Below, one piece after another: positions 47,735-55,865 of a stretch of DNA of 64,000 bases. This DNA is from DYJK01 sp040755055 (GTDB lineage Bacteria; Bacteroidota; Ignavibacteria; Ignavibacteriales; Melioribacteraceae): contig JBFMBS010000003.1 of assembly GCA_040755055.1 (NCBI GenBank), forward strand, positions 62,001-126,000, in the 5' to 3' direction. The position numbers were made by a program, and so were the translations under genes. The notes beneath the pieces were generated by a model that made no database searches, was not told where the DNA came from, and saw only the letters and a list, made by a program, of their open reading frames with translations. Each line of letters begins with the position of its first letter. Position 1 is the first letter of the stretch.

Positions 47735-48427
47735 ATGCGTTTAAAAATTATAATTTTTATTCTTGTTTCAATTTTAGTTGTTTCATGTTCTAACAAAGAA
47801 GAACCGAAAAAGGAGATACCTATAAATAAGAATCAGCACAAAGTTACTGTTCAGGAAGTTATCCAGGTAACACAGTACACATATCTTAGAGTTACAGAAG
47901 GGGAAAAAGAATATTGGATGGCTTCGCCAAAGGCCAACTTTGAGGTTGGAGAAGTTTTGTTATACGACAAAGCCATGGAGATGAAAAATTTTGAAAGCAA
48001 AGAATTAAACAAAACTTTCGACTTAATTCTTTTCATCGACAGTGCAAGCATAAAACTTGGCGAAGGAACGATGAACCAGCCGCAAAAACCAATTATCGAG
48101 AAAGAAAATATTTCTATTCAGCCGGTCTCGGACGGAATAACAATTGCACAACTCTATTCTAAAGCTGATTTTTATTCCGGAAAAATTGTAAAGGTCAAAG
48201 GCAAAGTAACTAAATTCAATTCCGGCATTATGAAAAGAAATTGGGTGCATATTCAGGATGGAACCAGTGCCGGCGAAAACTTCGACCTCACAATTACAAC
48301 CAACGATTTTGTAGAAACCGGCAAGACAATAATTTTTGAAGGCAAGATTTCTTTGAACAAAGATTTTGGTTACGGGTATTCTTATAAGGTTATGATGGAA
48401 GATGCAAAGACTTTGAAAAATATATAA
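47735..48427 (+). CDS. OB-fold (nucleic-acid-binding-like) lipoprotein
   Basis: The start ATG 47735 is chosen because AAAGGA lies 8 bases upstream and the protein then begins with a lipoprotein signal (MRLKIIIFILVSILVVSCSN, lipobox Cys). The 230-residue protein has two beta-rich OB-like regions; the second (VKVKGKVTKFNSGIMKRNWVHIQDGT) matches the DNA-binding OB-type fold seen in secreted proteins. It is probably membrane-anchored in the envelope. Function unknown. Confidence 0.8.
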   Translation: MRLKIIIFILVSILVVSCSNKEEPKKEIPINKNQHKVTVQEVIQVTQYTYLRVTEGEKEYWMASPKANFEVGEVLLYDKAMEMKNFESKELNKTFDLILFIDSASIKLGEGTMNQPQKPIIEKENISIQPVSDGITIAQLYSKADFYSGKIVKVKGKVTKFNSGIMKRNWVHIQDGTSAGENFDLTITTNDFVETGKTIIFEGKISLNKDFGYGYSYKVMMEDAKTLKNI

Positions 48428-48438
48428 TGTTATTTTTT

Positions 48439-48470
48439 AATTTACCCACGACTTAAGTCGTGGGTAAATT
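48439..48470. repeat. Perfect 32-bp palindrome, likely two-way terminator
   Basis: The sequence is exactly self-complementary around 48454/48455, with core ACCCACGACTTAAGTCGTGG. It fills the gap between two convergent genes (stop at 48427 plus, stop at 48471 minus). The core resembles other ACCCACGAC palindromes dispersed in related genomes, so it may be both repeat and terminator. Confidence 0.75.
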
Positions 48471-49859
48471 CTATTCTTTTAATCCTTTCTTTATCAGTTC
48501 CACTCTATTCAATCCATTGAGCGCAGCAACACGATACGCTTCCGCCATAGTCGGATAATTAAATGTTGTATTGATAAAGTAGATCAAACTATTCCCCTCA
48601 CCTTTCTGCGACATAATCGCTTGCCCGATATGAACAATCTCAGACGCACCATAACCAAAGCAATGAATACCAAGTATTTGCAAAGTCTCTCTATGGAAAA
48701 GTATTTTCAGCATACCAACCGTGTGGCCGGTTATCTGCGCACGTGCAAGATGACGGAAGAATGAATGACCAACTTCATACGGAATTTTTTTCTCTGTTAA
48801 TTCTCTTTCATTCAAACCGATAGAACTAATTTCCGGGATCGTGTAAATGCCGGTTGGAATATCTTCAACTTTTAAAGTTGCTTTTTCATTATACAATAAA
48901 TTACGCGCCGCAAATCTTCCTTGATCGTAAGCCGCACTTGCAAGTGATGGGTAACCGATAACATCGCCTACAGCGTAAATATTCTGAATAATCGTTTGGT
49001 AATATTGATCAACCCTGATCGATCCTCTTCCATCCTGAATAATTCCGAGTTCCTCGAGTCCCATATTCTGTGAGTTGCCGGTTCTGCCTTGTGCCCACAA
49101 AAGGTAGTCACTTCTAATCTGCTTGTTCGATTTCAAATAAATCGTAACACCTTCGTTATCGGGAACGACTTTTTCATATTCTTCGTTGTGGCGAATCAGC
49201 ACACCGTTTTCACGCAAGTGATATGCAAGCGCATCGATAATTTCATCATCAAGAAAAGAAAGAAGCTGGTGGCGTGTGTTAATCAAATTTACTTTGATAC
49301 TGAGTCCGCGAAAGATTGAGGCGTACTCGCATCCGATAACACCGGCACCGTAAATTGTTATCGTGCGCGGATTATCCTTGATCTTCAAAAGTTTGTCGCT
49401 GTCTATAATTCGTGGATGATTAAAATCTACATCCGGAGGATGATACGGACGCGAACCGGTTGCGATTATTACATAATCGGTTTGATAAACTTTTTTCAGC
49501 CCGGTTGATTCTGTTATTTCAATTCTATGTTGATCAAGAAATTTTGCTCTTCCGATTAACAGACCTACTCTGTTTCTTCTATAAAAACTTTCGCGCAATT
49601 CAACTTGATTCCTAATCACAGATTCGGTTTGGCGGAGTAATGTTTGATAATCTGCATCATGAAGTTTTCCGCCATCCATTAAAATTTGACTTGCGTGCCG
49701 CAAAGCTTTACTTGGAATTGTACCTTTGTGAGTGTTGGCACCGCCTACAAGCGAAAATTCATCGCACACAGCAACTTTTTTACCGGCTTTAGCACAAGCC
49801 ATCGCAGCGCCTTCTCCGCCCGGTCCGCTGCCGATTATCATTACATCATATTTGGTCAT
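48471..49859 (-). CDS. sthA: Soluble pyridine nucleotide transhydrogenase
   Basis: SthA balances NADPH and NAD. The start is ATG 49859 (MTKYDVMIIGSGPGGEGAAM); a longer frame to 49919 adds an implausible N-terminus. The 462-residue flavoprotein has the FAD motif, the site GGANTHKGTIPSKALRHAS in place of the disulfide of lipoamide dehydrogenases, as expected for SthA, and the NAD(P) motif ITIYGAGVIGCEYA. The C-terminal dimer domain ends near IHCFGYGASEIVHIGQAI. Confidence 0.93.
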   Translation of the reverse strand: MTKYDVMIIGSGPGGEGAAMACAKAGKKVAVCDEFSLVGGANTHKGTIPSKALRHASQILMDGGKLHDADYQTLLRQTESVIRNQVELRESFYRRNRVGLLIGRAKFLDQHRIEITESTGLKKVYQTDYVIIATGSRPYHPPDVDFNHPRIIDSDKLLKIKDNPRTITIYGAGVIGCEYASIFRGLSIKVNLINTRHQLLSFLDDEIIDALAYHLRENGVLIRHNEEYEKVVPDNEGVTIYLKSNKQIRSDYLLWAQGRTGNSQNMGLEELGIIQDGRGSIRVDQYYQTIIQNIYAVGDVIGYPSLASAAYDQGRFAARNLLYNEKATLKVEDIPTGIYTIPEISSIGLNERELTEKKIPYEVGHSFFRHLARAQITGHTVGMLKILFHRETLQILGIHCFGYGASEIVHIGQAIMSQKGEGNSLIYFINTTFNYPTMAEAYRVAALNGLNRVELIKKGLKE

Positions 49860-49936
49860 AACCACAAAATTTTTTTGAGTTGATACTTCAAAGTTATGGT
49901 AACTGAGTAGTAAACGCAAAGCAACGAGTACTTGCG

Positions 49937-50045
49937 ACCCACCCTTAAATCCCCTCCGGTTTGTCCATCATCATTTTGGAGAGTTGGCGGATGGAGGGGA
50001 CTTTTAAAATTTTCCCCTCCCGGGAGGGGAACACAAAGGGTGGGT
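49937..50045. repeat. ACCCACCC...GGGTGGGT palindromic repeat, copy A
   Basis: The 109-bp element starts ACCCACCC and ends GGGTGGGT, with inner blocks TCCCCTCC, GGAGGGGACTTTTAAAATTT, TCCCCTCC and GGAGGGGAACACAAA. It would fold into two stacked hairpins. Copies B (50466-50586), C (59420-59490) and a partial copy D (51222-51270) occur in this window. It lies 34 bases before the DUF559 gene. Confidence 0.8.
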
Positions 50046-50078
50046 TGTTTTATTTTTTTGCGTTAATTATTTTGAACT

Positions 50079-50450
50079 ATGAACCGTAGAAAAATCATTC
50101 AATATAAATCTCACCTTAAAGAACTTGCCCGTAACCTTAGAAATAACAGCACAAAAACAGAAATTCTTTTATGGAATGAACTCAAGAAAAGAAAAATGAA
50201 AGGATTTGATTTCGATAGACAAAAACCGATTGATGAATACATTGTTGATTTCTACTGTAAAGATTTAATGCTGGCAATTGAAATTGACGGTGAAAGTCAC
50301 ATTGGTGAAGAGAAATATGACAAAGTTAGGCAACAAAGATTAGAAAACTTAGGTGTTAGATTTTTAAGATTTAACTCGCTTGATGTTTTTTATAAGCTTG
50401 ACAAAGTTGTTAATGAAATTGAAAAGTGGATTGATACAAATGCTAAATAG
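50079..50450 (+). CDS. DUF559 domain protein (Vsr/restriction endonuclease-like fold)
   Basis: The 123-residue protein matches DUF559: LARNLRNNSTKTEILLWNELKKR, then FDRQKPIDEYIVDFYCKDLMLAIEIDGESHI, with the D...EID-type PD-(D/E)XK core, and VRFLRFNS. The fold is that of very-short-patch-repair and restriction-type nucleases. It lies exactly between repeat copies A and B, with no other gene. The role is unknown; a link to the repeats is possible. Confidence 0.88.
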   Translation: MNRRKIIQYKSHLKELARNLRNNSTKTEILLWNELKKRKMKGFDFDRQKPIDEYIVDFYCKDLMLAIEIDGESHIGEEKYDKVRQQRLENLGVRFLRFNSLDVFYKLDKVVNEIEKWIDTNAK

Positions 50451-50465
50451 TATTACTTGTTGATG

Positions 50466-50586
50466 ACCCACCCCTAAATCCCCTCCGTTGAAGGGGACTT
50501 TTAAAATTTTCCCCTCCTCCGCCCATCAAGAAGGCGAACAAGTTGGAGGGGAACACAACTTGTCTGCCTTTGGCAGAGGGGTGGGT
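50466..50586. repeat. ACCCACCC...GGGTGGGT palindromic repeat, copy B
   Basis: The 121-bp copy has the same ends and the block GGGGACTTTTAAAATTTTCCC as copy A, in the same orientation, with a different inner loop. It lies between the DUF559 gene and the toxin-antitoxin pair. Confidence 0.8.
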
Positions 50587-50648
50587 AAAACTTCATTTAC
50601 ATAGTTTACATTTTTAATTAACTTTGAACTAAAGAAAAGAGAATCAAT

Positions 50649-50879
50649 ATGCAAGAAAGAATTTCTATAGACCCCAGAATATGCCATGGTAAACCGGTTA
50701 TTAAAGGTACGCGAGTACTTGTAAGTAACATACTCGGTTACCTTGCGTCAGGCAATTCGTTTGAAGAAATCATTAATGATTTTCCACAAATAACAAAAGA
50801 AGATATCCTTGCTGCAATTTCCTTTGGAAGCCAGCTATCAAATTTTGAAACCTTTCCTTATGATGTGAAAGCATCATGA
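50649..50879 (+). CDS. DUF433 antitoxin-like protein
   Basis: The 76-residue protein has the DUF433 pattern: ISIDPRICHGKPVIKGTRVLVSNIL, then ASGNSFEEIINDFPQITKEDILAAISFG, with a helix-turn-helix-like segment. DUF433 genes typically precede DUF5615 PIN-like toxins and act as antitoxins. Its stop overlaps the next start (ATGA), a coupled pair. It begins 62 bases after repeat copy B. Confidence 0.88.
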   Translation: MQERISIDPRICHGKPVIKGTRVLVSNILGYLASGNSFEEIINDFPQITKEDILAAISFGSQLSNFETFPYDVKAS

Positions 50880-51223
50880 ATTTTTTCCTTGATGAAAATT
50901 TTCCTAAATCCGCTGAACAAATTTTACAAAAAATAGGTCATAAAACATTTTTGCTTGATAAACAACAAGTTGGTATTGATGACATATCAATTTTCAAATT
51001 AGCACAAGAGAAACAAGCAATATTTTTAACAACAGATAAAGACTTCTTTCATACAATTCCCTTCCAATTTAGAGATCACTACGGTATAATTATTATAGCT
51101 CTAAAACTTCCAAATCGGAAGAACATCTTAGAAAAACTTGAGTGGGCAATTAATAATTTCGATCTGAATAATTTCAAAGACAAGGTTATTCTTCTTAGAG
51201 ACAGTAGTTATAACATTAGATAA
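50876..51223 (+). CDS. DUF5615 PIN-like toxin-type protein
   Basis: The 115-residue protein has the DUF5615 motifs: NFFLDENFPKSAEQILQKIGH at the start (acidic D/E residues), IFKLAQEKQAIFLTTDKDF in the middle and YGIIIIALKLPN. The fold is PIN-like; such proteins are likely RNases in toxin-antitoxin pairs with DUF433. The gene ends at the partial repeat copy D. Confidence 0.88.
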   Translation: MNFFLDENFPKSAEQILQKIGHKTFLLDKQQVGIDDISIFKLAQEKQAIFLTTDKDFFHTIPFQFRDHYGIIIIALKLPNRKNILEKLEWAINNFDLNNFKDKVILLRDSSYNIR

Positions 51224-51270
51224 AATTTTTCTCTTTCCCCTCATGAATGGAACAAAAGGGTGGGTTGTTT
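51222..51270. repeat. Partial ...GGGTGGGT repeat, copy D
   Basis: The segment runs AAATTTTTCTCTTTCCCCTC then GGAACAAAAGGGTGGGTTGT, which aligns with the right end of copy A including GGGTGGGTTGTTT. It lacks the left arm. It bounds the toxin-antitoxin pair on the right, while copy B bounds it on the left. Confidence 0.6.
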
Positions 51271-51316
51271 ACGTATTTTTAATTTTGTTGTAAGTTGCAA
51301 AAAAGAGGGTTCGACA

Positions 51317-51508
51317 ATGTCCGGCATAATCACAATTACATTAGGAATGTTAATTATTTTATTCAGAAGCGAACTCGCAAAAATTTATTACTATTTCGAA
51401 AGCAAAACACCGGTAAAATCCAGACGCATGTACAACGTGGAATATATTCCAATCTTCACGGGAATAATTCTAATTATACGCGGTGTTGTTAGTTTTATAG
51501 AATTTTAG
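51317..51508 (+). CDS. Tiny membrane protein, first of a tandem pair
   Basis: The 63-residue protein starts at ATG 51317 (MSGIITITLGMLIILF), with AGAGGG upstream; a longer frame from 51260 overlaps the repeat and is unlikely. It has two membrane helices around a short basic loop (KSRRMYNVEY). It is similar in layout to the next gene. Function unknown. Confidence 0.6.
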   Translation: MSGIITITLGMLIILFRSELAKIYYYFESKTPVKSRRMYNVEYIPIFTGIILIIRGVVSFIEF

Positions 51509-51569
51509 GACTGATTATAAAATGCAATCTGATACTATTTATGCATTCAACCATTTTTTAGAATAGATC

Positions 51570-51761
51570 ATGCCAGACATAATTGCAATCATCCTTGGAC
51601 TTCTCCTAATAATATTTCATGAACAACTTTTTCGTATCTATCTCTACTTCACCAAAAGAAGCAAGAATAAAAAAATTATTTTGGGTGATGATTGGAAATA
51701 TTTTCCAATTATCGCCGGAATAATTCTAATCCTAAAAGGTATAGTTGCTATATACTTCTGA
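51570..51761 (+). CDS. Tiny membrane protein, second of a tandem pair
   Basis: The 63-residue protein resembles the previous one: MPDIIAIILGLLLIIFHEQL, a basic loop (KRSKNKK), then YFPIIAGIILILKGIVAIYF. The two share length, two-helix layout and the I(A/F)(G)IILI.(R/K)G(V/I)V end, so a duplication is likely. Function unknown. Confidence 0.6.
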   Translation: MPDIIAIILGLLLIIFHEQLFRIYLYFTKRSKNKKIILGDDWKYFPIIAGIILILKGIVAIYF

Positions 51762-51864
51762 TATTATCAATCAGAGCAAAGACGCTATCCAACCTATTTA
51801 TTATGTTTAATATTTGTGGTAAGTTTGCACCACTTTCAACTAACAACTATCTACAAACAAAACC

Positions 51865-53547
51865 ATGTCAAACGAACCAAATAAAATAATTTACTCGATG
51901 ATCGGCGTAAGTAAGTATTACAACAACAAACCGGTCATAAAAGATATTTACCTATCATATTTCTACGGTGCAAAGATAGGAGTACTCGGACTCAACGGTT
52001 CGGGTAAAAGTACTTTGCTAAAAATTCTCGGCGGAGTAGATAAAGATTTCAACGGTGAGACTGCCGTTTCACCGGGATTCACAATCGGTTTACTCGAACA
52101 AGAACCGCACCTTGATGATACAAAAACTGTAAAAGAAATTGTTCAAGAAGGTGTACAAGAAATTGTTGATGTACTCCGCGAGTTTGATGAGATTAACGCA
52201 AAGTTTGCCGAACCGATGAGCGATGACGAAATGAATGATCTGCTTGAACGCCAGGCAAAAATCCAGGATAAGCTTGATGCTCTCGGTGCATGGGATATCG
52301 ATTCCAAACTTGAATTAGCAATGGATGTACTCAACTGTCCGCCACCCGACACGCCGGTAAAAGTTTTATCCGGCGGCGAAAGAAGACGTGTTGCGCTTTG
52401 CCGATTGTTATTAAAGCGTCCCGATATTTTGCTGCTCGATGAACCAACCAATCATCTTGATGCCGAAACTGTTCTGTGGCTCGAAGCAGAATTAAACCGT
52501 TACGCCGGAACCGTAATTGCAGTAACTCATGATAGATATTTTCTTGATAATGTTGCCGGATGGATTTTAGAACTAGACCGCGGTGAAGGAATTCCGTGGA
52601 AAGGAAATTACTCATCGTGGCTTGAGCAAAAACAAAACCGTTTACAGCTTGAAGAGAAAAAGGAAACGGACCGGCAGAAAACTTTACAGCGCGAATTGGA
52701 ATGGATACGGATGGCTCCGCGCGCACGACAAGCAAAATCCAAAGCACGTATCAGCGCTTACGAGCAGATGTTGAATGAAGAAACGGAAAAGCGCCAGAAG
52801 GATATTGAGATTTATATTCCACCCGGACCACGTTTAGGCAATGTAGTAATTGAAGCTGAAAATATTTCTAAAGGTTACGGCGATAAATTGTTGTTTGAAA
52901 ATTTGAGTTTCAAACTTCCTCCCGGTGGAATTGTAGGCGTAATTGGTGCAAACGGCGCCGGTAAAACTACTCTCTTCAGAATGATTGTAGGACAAGAAAA
53001 ACCGGATAACGGTTCGTTTAGAATTGGCGATACGGTAAAACTTGCTTATGTTGATCAAAGCCGCGATATACTCGATCCTGAAAAAACTGTTTGGCAGATG
53101 ATAAGCGGTGGCGAAGAAATTTTGAAACTCGGCAGCCGTGAAGTTAATTCACGAGCTTATGTGGGACAATTCAACTTTACCGGTGCAGATCAACAAAAGA
53201 AAGTTGGAATGTTATCCGGCGGAGAAAGAAACAGAGTTCATCTCGCACTTGCTCTAAAAGAACATGCAAATGTAATTCTGCTCGATGAACCGACTAACGA
53301 TCTTGACGTAAATACAATGCGCGCGCTTGAAGAAGGTCTGTTAAATTTTGCCGGCTGTGCTGTTGTAATCAGTCACGACAGATGGTTCCTTGATAGGATT
53401 TGTACACACATACTTTCGTTCGAAGGCGACAGCAAAGTTGTATGGTTCGAAGGAAACTTCTCCGATTACCAGGAAAATAGAAGGCAACGATTAGGGAAGG
53501 ATGCAGATATTCCGCACAGAGTAAAGTACAAGAAATTAACAAGGTGA
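51865..53547 (+). CDS. ettA: ABC-F translation throttle ATPase EttA
   Basis: The 560-residue protein has two ABC domains: Walker A GLNGSGKST near 45, LSGGERRRVAL near 168, then GANGAGKTT near 367 and LSGGERNRVHLAL near 450, separated by a charged linker with the arm (about 95-140) and P-site motif (SSWLEQKQNRL). It has no membrane part. EttA binds the ribosomal E site and gates translation by ADP/ATP ratio. The length and motifs fit EttA rather than Uup. Confidence 0.95.
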   Translation: MSNEPNKIIYSMIGVSKYYNNKPVIKDIYLSYFYGAKIGVLGLNGSGKSTLLKILGGVDKDFNGETAVSPGFTIGLLEQEPHLDDTKTVKEIVQEGVQEIVDVLREFDEINAKFAEPMSDDEMNDLLERQAKIQDKLDALGAWDIDSKLELAMDVLNCPPPDTPVKVLSGGERRRVALCRLLLKRPDILLLDEPTNHLDAETVLWLEAELNRYAGTVIAVTHDRYFLDNVAGWILELDRGEGIPWKGNYSSWLEQKQNRLQLEEKKETDRQKTLQRELEWIRMAPRARQAKSKARISAYEQMLNEETEKRQKDIEIYIPPGPRLGNVVIEAENISKGYGDKLLFENLSFKLPPGGIVGVIGANGAGKTTLFRMIVGQEKPDNGSFRIGDTVKLAYVDQSRDILDPEKTVWQMISGGEEILKLGSREVNSRAYVGQFNFTGADQQKKVGMLSGGERNRVHLALALKEHANVILLDEPTNDLDVNTMRALEEGLLNFAGCAVVISHDRWFLDRICTHILSFEGDSKVVWFEGNFSDYQENRRQRLGKDADIPHRVKYKKLTR

Positions 53548-53558
53548 TAGTGAATGTA

Positions 53559-53622
53559 TGCCTAAGTTCCTGGGTGCCGTACTAACTGAGCAATATAGCA
53601 ACTAAGTAACTGAGCACCTGGG
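53559..53622 (+). repeat. Degenerate 8-nt tandem array, upstream arm
   Basis: Eight consecutive octamers fit YRMCTRAG: TGCCTAAG, TTCCTGGG, TGCCGTAC, TAACTGAG, CAATATAG, CAACTAAG, TAACTGAG, CACCTGGG. The array stops 16 bases before a truncated gene and faces an inverted array on its other side (53825-53857). Confidence 0.8.
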
Positions 53623-53638
53623 CAAATAAAAGAGAAAA

Positions 53639-53815
53639 ATGATAAAAACATACCGCGAAATGATTGTTTGGCAAAAATCTGTTGATCTTGTTACGCTGGT
53701 TTACTTGAAAACTAAAAATTTCCCGAATGAAGAATTATATGGACTGACAAATCAAATCATAAGAGCGGCTATATCAATTCCAAGCAATATCGCAGAAGGT
53801 TTTGGTAGAAATTGA
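53639..53815 (+). pseudogene. Truncated four-helix-bundle protein (23S rRNA intervening-sequence type)
   Basis: The frame encodes 58 residues starting MIKTYREMIVWQKSVDLV and ending SIPSNIAEGFGRN, the first half of the four-helix protein family TIGR02436, normally about 115-125 residues. It ends in TGA right after the conserved GFGR. No continuation is found downstream before the inverted array. The gene is probably a remnant. Family members occur within 23S rRNA intervening sequences and as free genes. Confidence 0.8.
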
Positions 53816-53824
53816 AATCTTAAT

Positions 53825-53857
53825 CTCAGGCACCATAGGCACTTAGTTGCTTAGGCA
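53825..53857 (-). repeat. Degenerate 8-nt tandem array, downstream inverted arm
   Basis: On the minus strand it reads TGCCTAAG, CAACTAAG, TGCCTATG, one extra G, TGCCTGAG: four octamers of the same kind as 53559-53622 in inverted orientation. Two of its octamers are identical to members of the upstream array. The two arms could pair around the truncated gene in RNA. Confidence 0.75.
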
Positions 53858-53872
53858 CTCAAATACATTCAT

Positions 53873-54259
53873 TTACAAATTCATTAATACTTTTTCAAGT
53901 TTCGAAGTAACTTCACCAGCAATTGCACCAAGAGATTCATTGCCAACGGCTTTCATCGATTCCATCGGATTAACAAAACTAACTTGCACTTCACCTTTTT
54001 CTTTTTCTTGAACAACAACATTGCAAGGCATGAGCACACCTATATTTTCTTCCATCTGCAATGCTTTATATGCAAATGGCGGGTTACATGCGCCAAGTAT
54101 TTTATATTTTCTGAAATCAACATCCAGTTTCTTTTTTAATGTTTCTTTTACATCTATCTCTGTTAAAATACCGAATCCTTCTTTCTTCAATTCTTCGGTA
54201 ACTTTTGAAATAACTTCATCGAATGTGTAATTAACTATTTTTGTATTGTGATAAGACAT
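53873..54259 (-). CDS. DUF302 domain protein
   Basis: The 128-residue protein has the DUF302 pattern: FDEVISKVTEELKKEGFGILTEIDV, KILGACNPPFAYKALQMEENIGVLMPCNVVVQ and closing helix. The family is small and soluble with unknown or poorly known role, at times near metal or redox genes. It precedes the DASS transporter in the same direction; the 85-base gap holds a hairpin at 54326-54340. Confidence 0.9.
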   Translation of the reverse strand: MSYHNTKIVNYTFDEVISKVTEELKKEGFGILTEIDVKETLKKKLDVDFRKYKILGACNPPFAYKALQMEENIGVLMPCNVVVQEKEKGEVQVSFVNPMESMKAVGNESLGAIAGEVTSKLEKVLMNL

Positions 54260-54325
54260 TTTTCCCTCAGATTTTTGTTTGTTAGATGATGAAAAAATAG
54301 AAAAGATTCAATTTAATTTGTAGCG

Positions 54326-54340
54326 CAGATTTCCAATCTG
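54326..54340. repeat. GCGCAGATT hairpin repeat
   Basis: CAGATT and AATCTG flank TCC, with flanks TAGCG and TGTGT, resembling the dispersed TAGCGCAGATTTCCAATCTG type. It lies between DASS and DUF302 genes and may help end transcription of the DASS gene. Confidence 0.5.
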
Positions 54341-54343
54341 TGT

Positions 54344-55834
54344 TTAATAGATGTATCCAAAGAAAATCACAACAATAATAATCCCGATGATATTCAATAT
54401 AAACCCGGCTTTAACCATATCCCAAACAGACAATCTATGACTGCTAAACACAATTGCATTTGGCGGTGTACCAACCGGCAGCATAAATGCAAGTGATACA
54501 GATAACGTAGCCGGGATCATAATACTTAACGGATTAACTCCTATTTCTTTTGAAAGCGATGCGAGTAGCGGAAGTAAAATTGTTGTTTGTGCAGAGTTTG
54601 AAGTCAATTCACTTGAAAAAACCACGACGATGCTGATGCTAGTCATTAATAAAATCGGGTGAAATGATTTTAATATTAAAAATTGTTGACCGATCAATTT
54701 AGATAAATCACTTTGTACAAATCCTTCCGCCAGCGCAAATCCTCCGCCGAACAACAGAACAATATCCCATGGAATTTTTTTGATATCATCCTGGTCCAAA
54801 ACAAAATTATGTTTGTGCGCGTTACTTCTGCACGGAATCAAAAATAAAACTAAAGCCATCGTTACCGCAACAGTGCTGTCATCAATAAAGCTACCTAAAG
54901 AAAAAATATTTGACCACCCTGGAATATTAAACGTACCGAAATCAAGATTACTTCTAAAGATCCACAACACAGAAGTAATTATAAAAACTATTAGCACAGC
55001 TTTTTCTTCGTAAGTCATTTTTCCCAACTTATTCCGTTCGGAACGGATAATTTCTTTGTTGAGAACTAAGTTTTTATCCGATCTAAAGATGACTTTTGTT
55101 AATACTATCCAGGCGAAGATCATCATGATAATTGAAATTGGAACAGCCAGTACCATCCAACCGCCAAAACTTATCATTTGAGCTTCGGGAAAATTGATTT
55201 TGTACATTCTTTGAAATATTAAATTAGGCGGAGTGCCTACAAGAGTTGCTATTCCACCGATGGTTGCAGAATAAGCAATTGAGATCATCAATGCTTTAGA
55301 GAAATTAGAACTCCTCGCTTCTCCAAACTCAGCTTCTATCTTATAAATTATTGAAAGCCCAATTGGCAGTATCATCAAAGTTGTTGCTGTATTTGAAATC
55401 CACATTGAGATAAATCCGGCAGCAGCCATAAACCCAAATATTATTCTTGAGGGACTTTTTCCGAATAGTAATATTACACTAAGTGCTATCCGTTTATGAA
55501 GATTCCATTTTTCCATTGCAATTGCTATTATAAATCCGCCTATAAAGAGGAATATGGTTGAATTCATGTACTGAGGCGCTGTATCGGTTGCCGATACAAT
55601 ACCAAATATAGGAAAGAGCAGCAACGGAACAAGCGATGTTACAGCGAGAGGAACTGCTTCAAAAATCCACCAGGTTGCCATTAAAGCAGCAATTGCTGCT
55701 ACTAACTTTGCATTATAATACTCAACACCAAAATCAACAGTAAAATAGATAAGGATAAATAAAAGGATGCCGGAAAAAAATCCAACGCGCTTTATATAAA
55801 ACGATTTTTCAGGTAAACTAATTTTGTGCAGCAT
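54344..55834 (-). CDS. DASS/SLC13-family anion or dicarboxylate transporter
   Basis: The 496-residue protein has about twelve membrane helices and the two signature sites of the divalent anion:Na+ symporters: FISMWISNTATTLMILPIG (SNT) and FSSELTSNSAQTTILLPLL. It likely imports sulfate or dicarboxylates with sodium; the substrate is not set. No regulator is nearby. Confidence 0.92.
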   Translation of the reverse strand: MLHKISLPEKSFYIKRVGFFSGILLFILIYFTVDFGVEYYNAKLVAAIAALMATWWIFEAVPLAVTSLVPLLLFPIFGIVSATDTAPQYMNSTIFLFIGGFIIAIAMEKWNLHKRIALSVILLFGKSPSRIIFGFMAAAGFISMWISNTATTLMILPIGLSIIYKIEAEFGEARSSNFSKALMISIAYSATIGGIATLVGTPPNLIFQRMYKINFPEAQMISFGGWMVLAVPISIIMMIFAWIVLTKVIFRSDKNLVLNKEIIRSERNKLGKMTYEEKAVLIVFIITSVLWIFRSNLDFGTFNIPGWSNIFSLGSFIDDSTVAVTMALVLFLIPCRSNAHKHNFVLDQDDIKKIPWDIVLLFGGGFALAEGFVQSDLSKLIGQQFLILKSFHPILLMTSISIVVVFSSELTSNSAQTTILLPLLASLSKEIGVNPLSIMIPATLSVSLAFMLPVGTPPNAIVFSSHRLSVWDMVKAGFILNIIGIIIVVIFFGYIY

Positions 55835-55865
55835 TAACTATAATCATTAGTGAAAATTTAAGTGA

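Noticed and set aside
48471..49859. Missing redox cysteine pair in the flavoprotein
   Set aside because: Absence of the second Cys is normal for SthA-type transhydrogenases, so this is not a defect.
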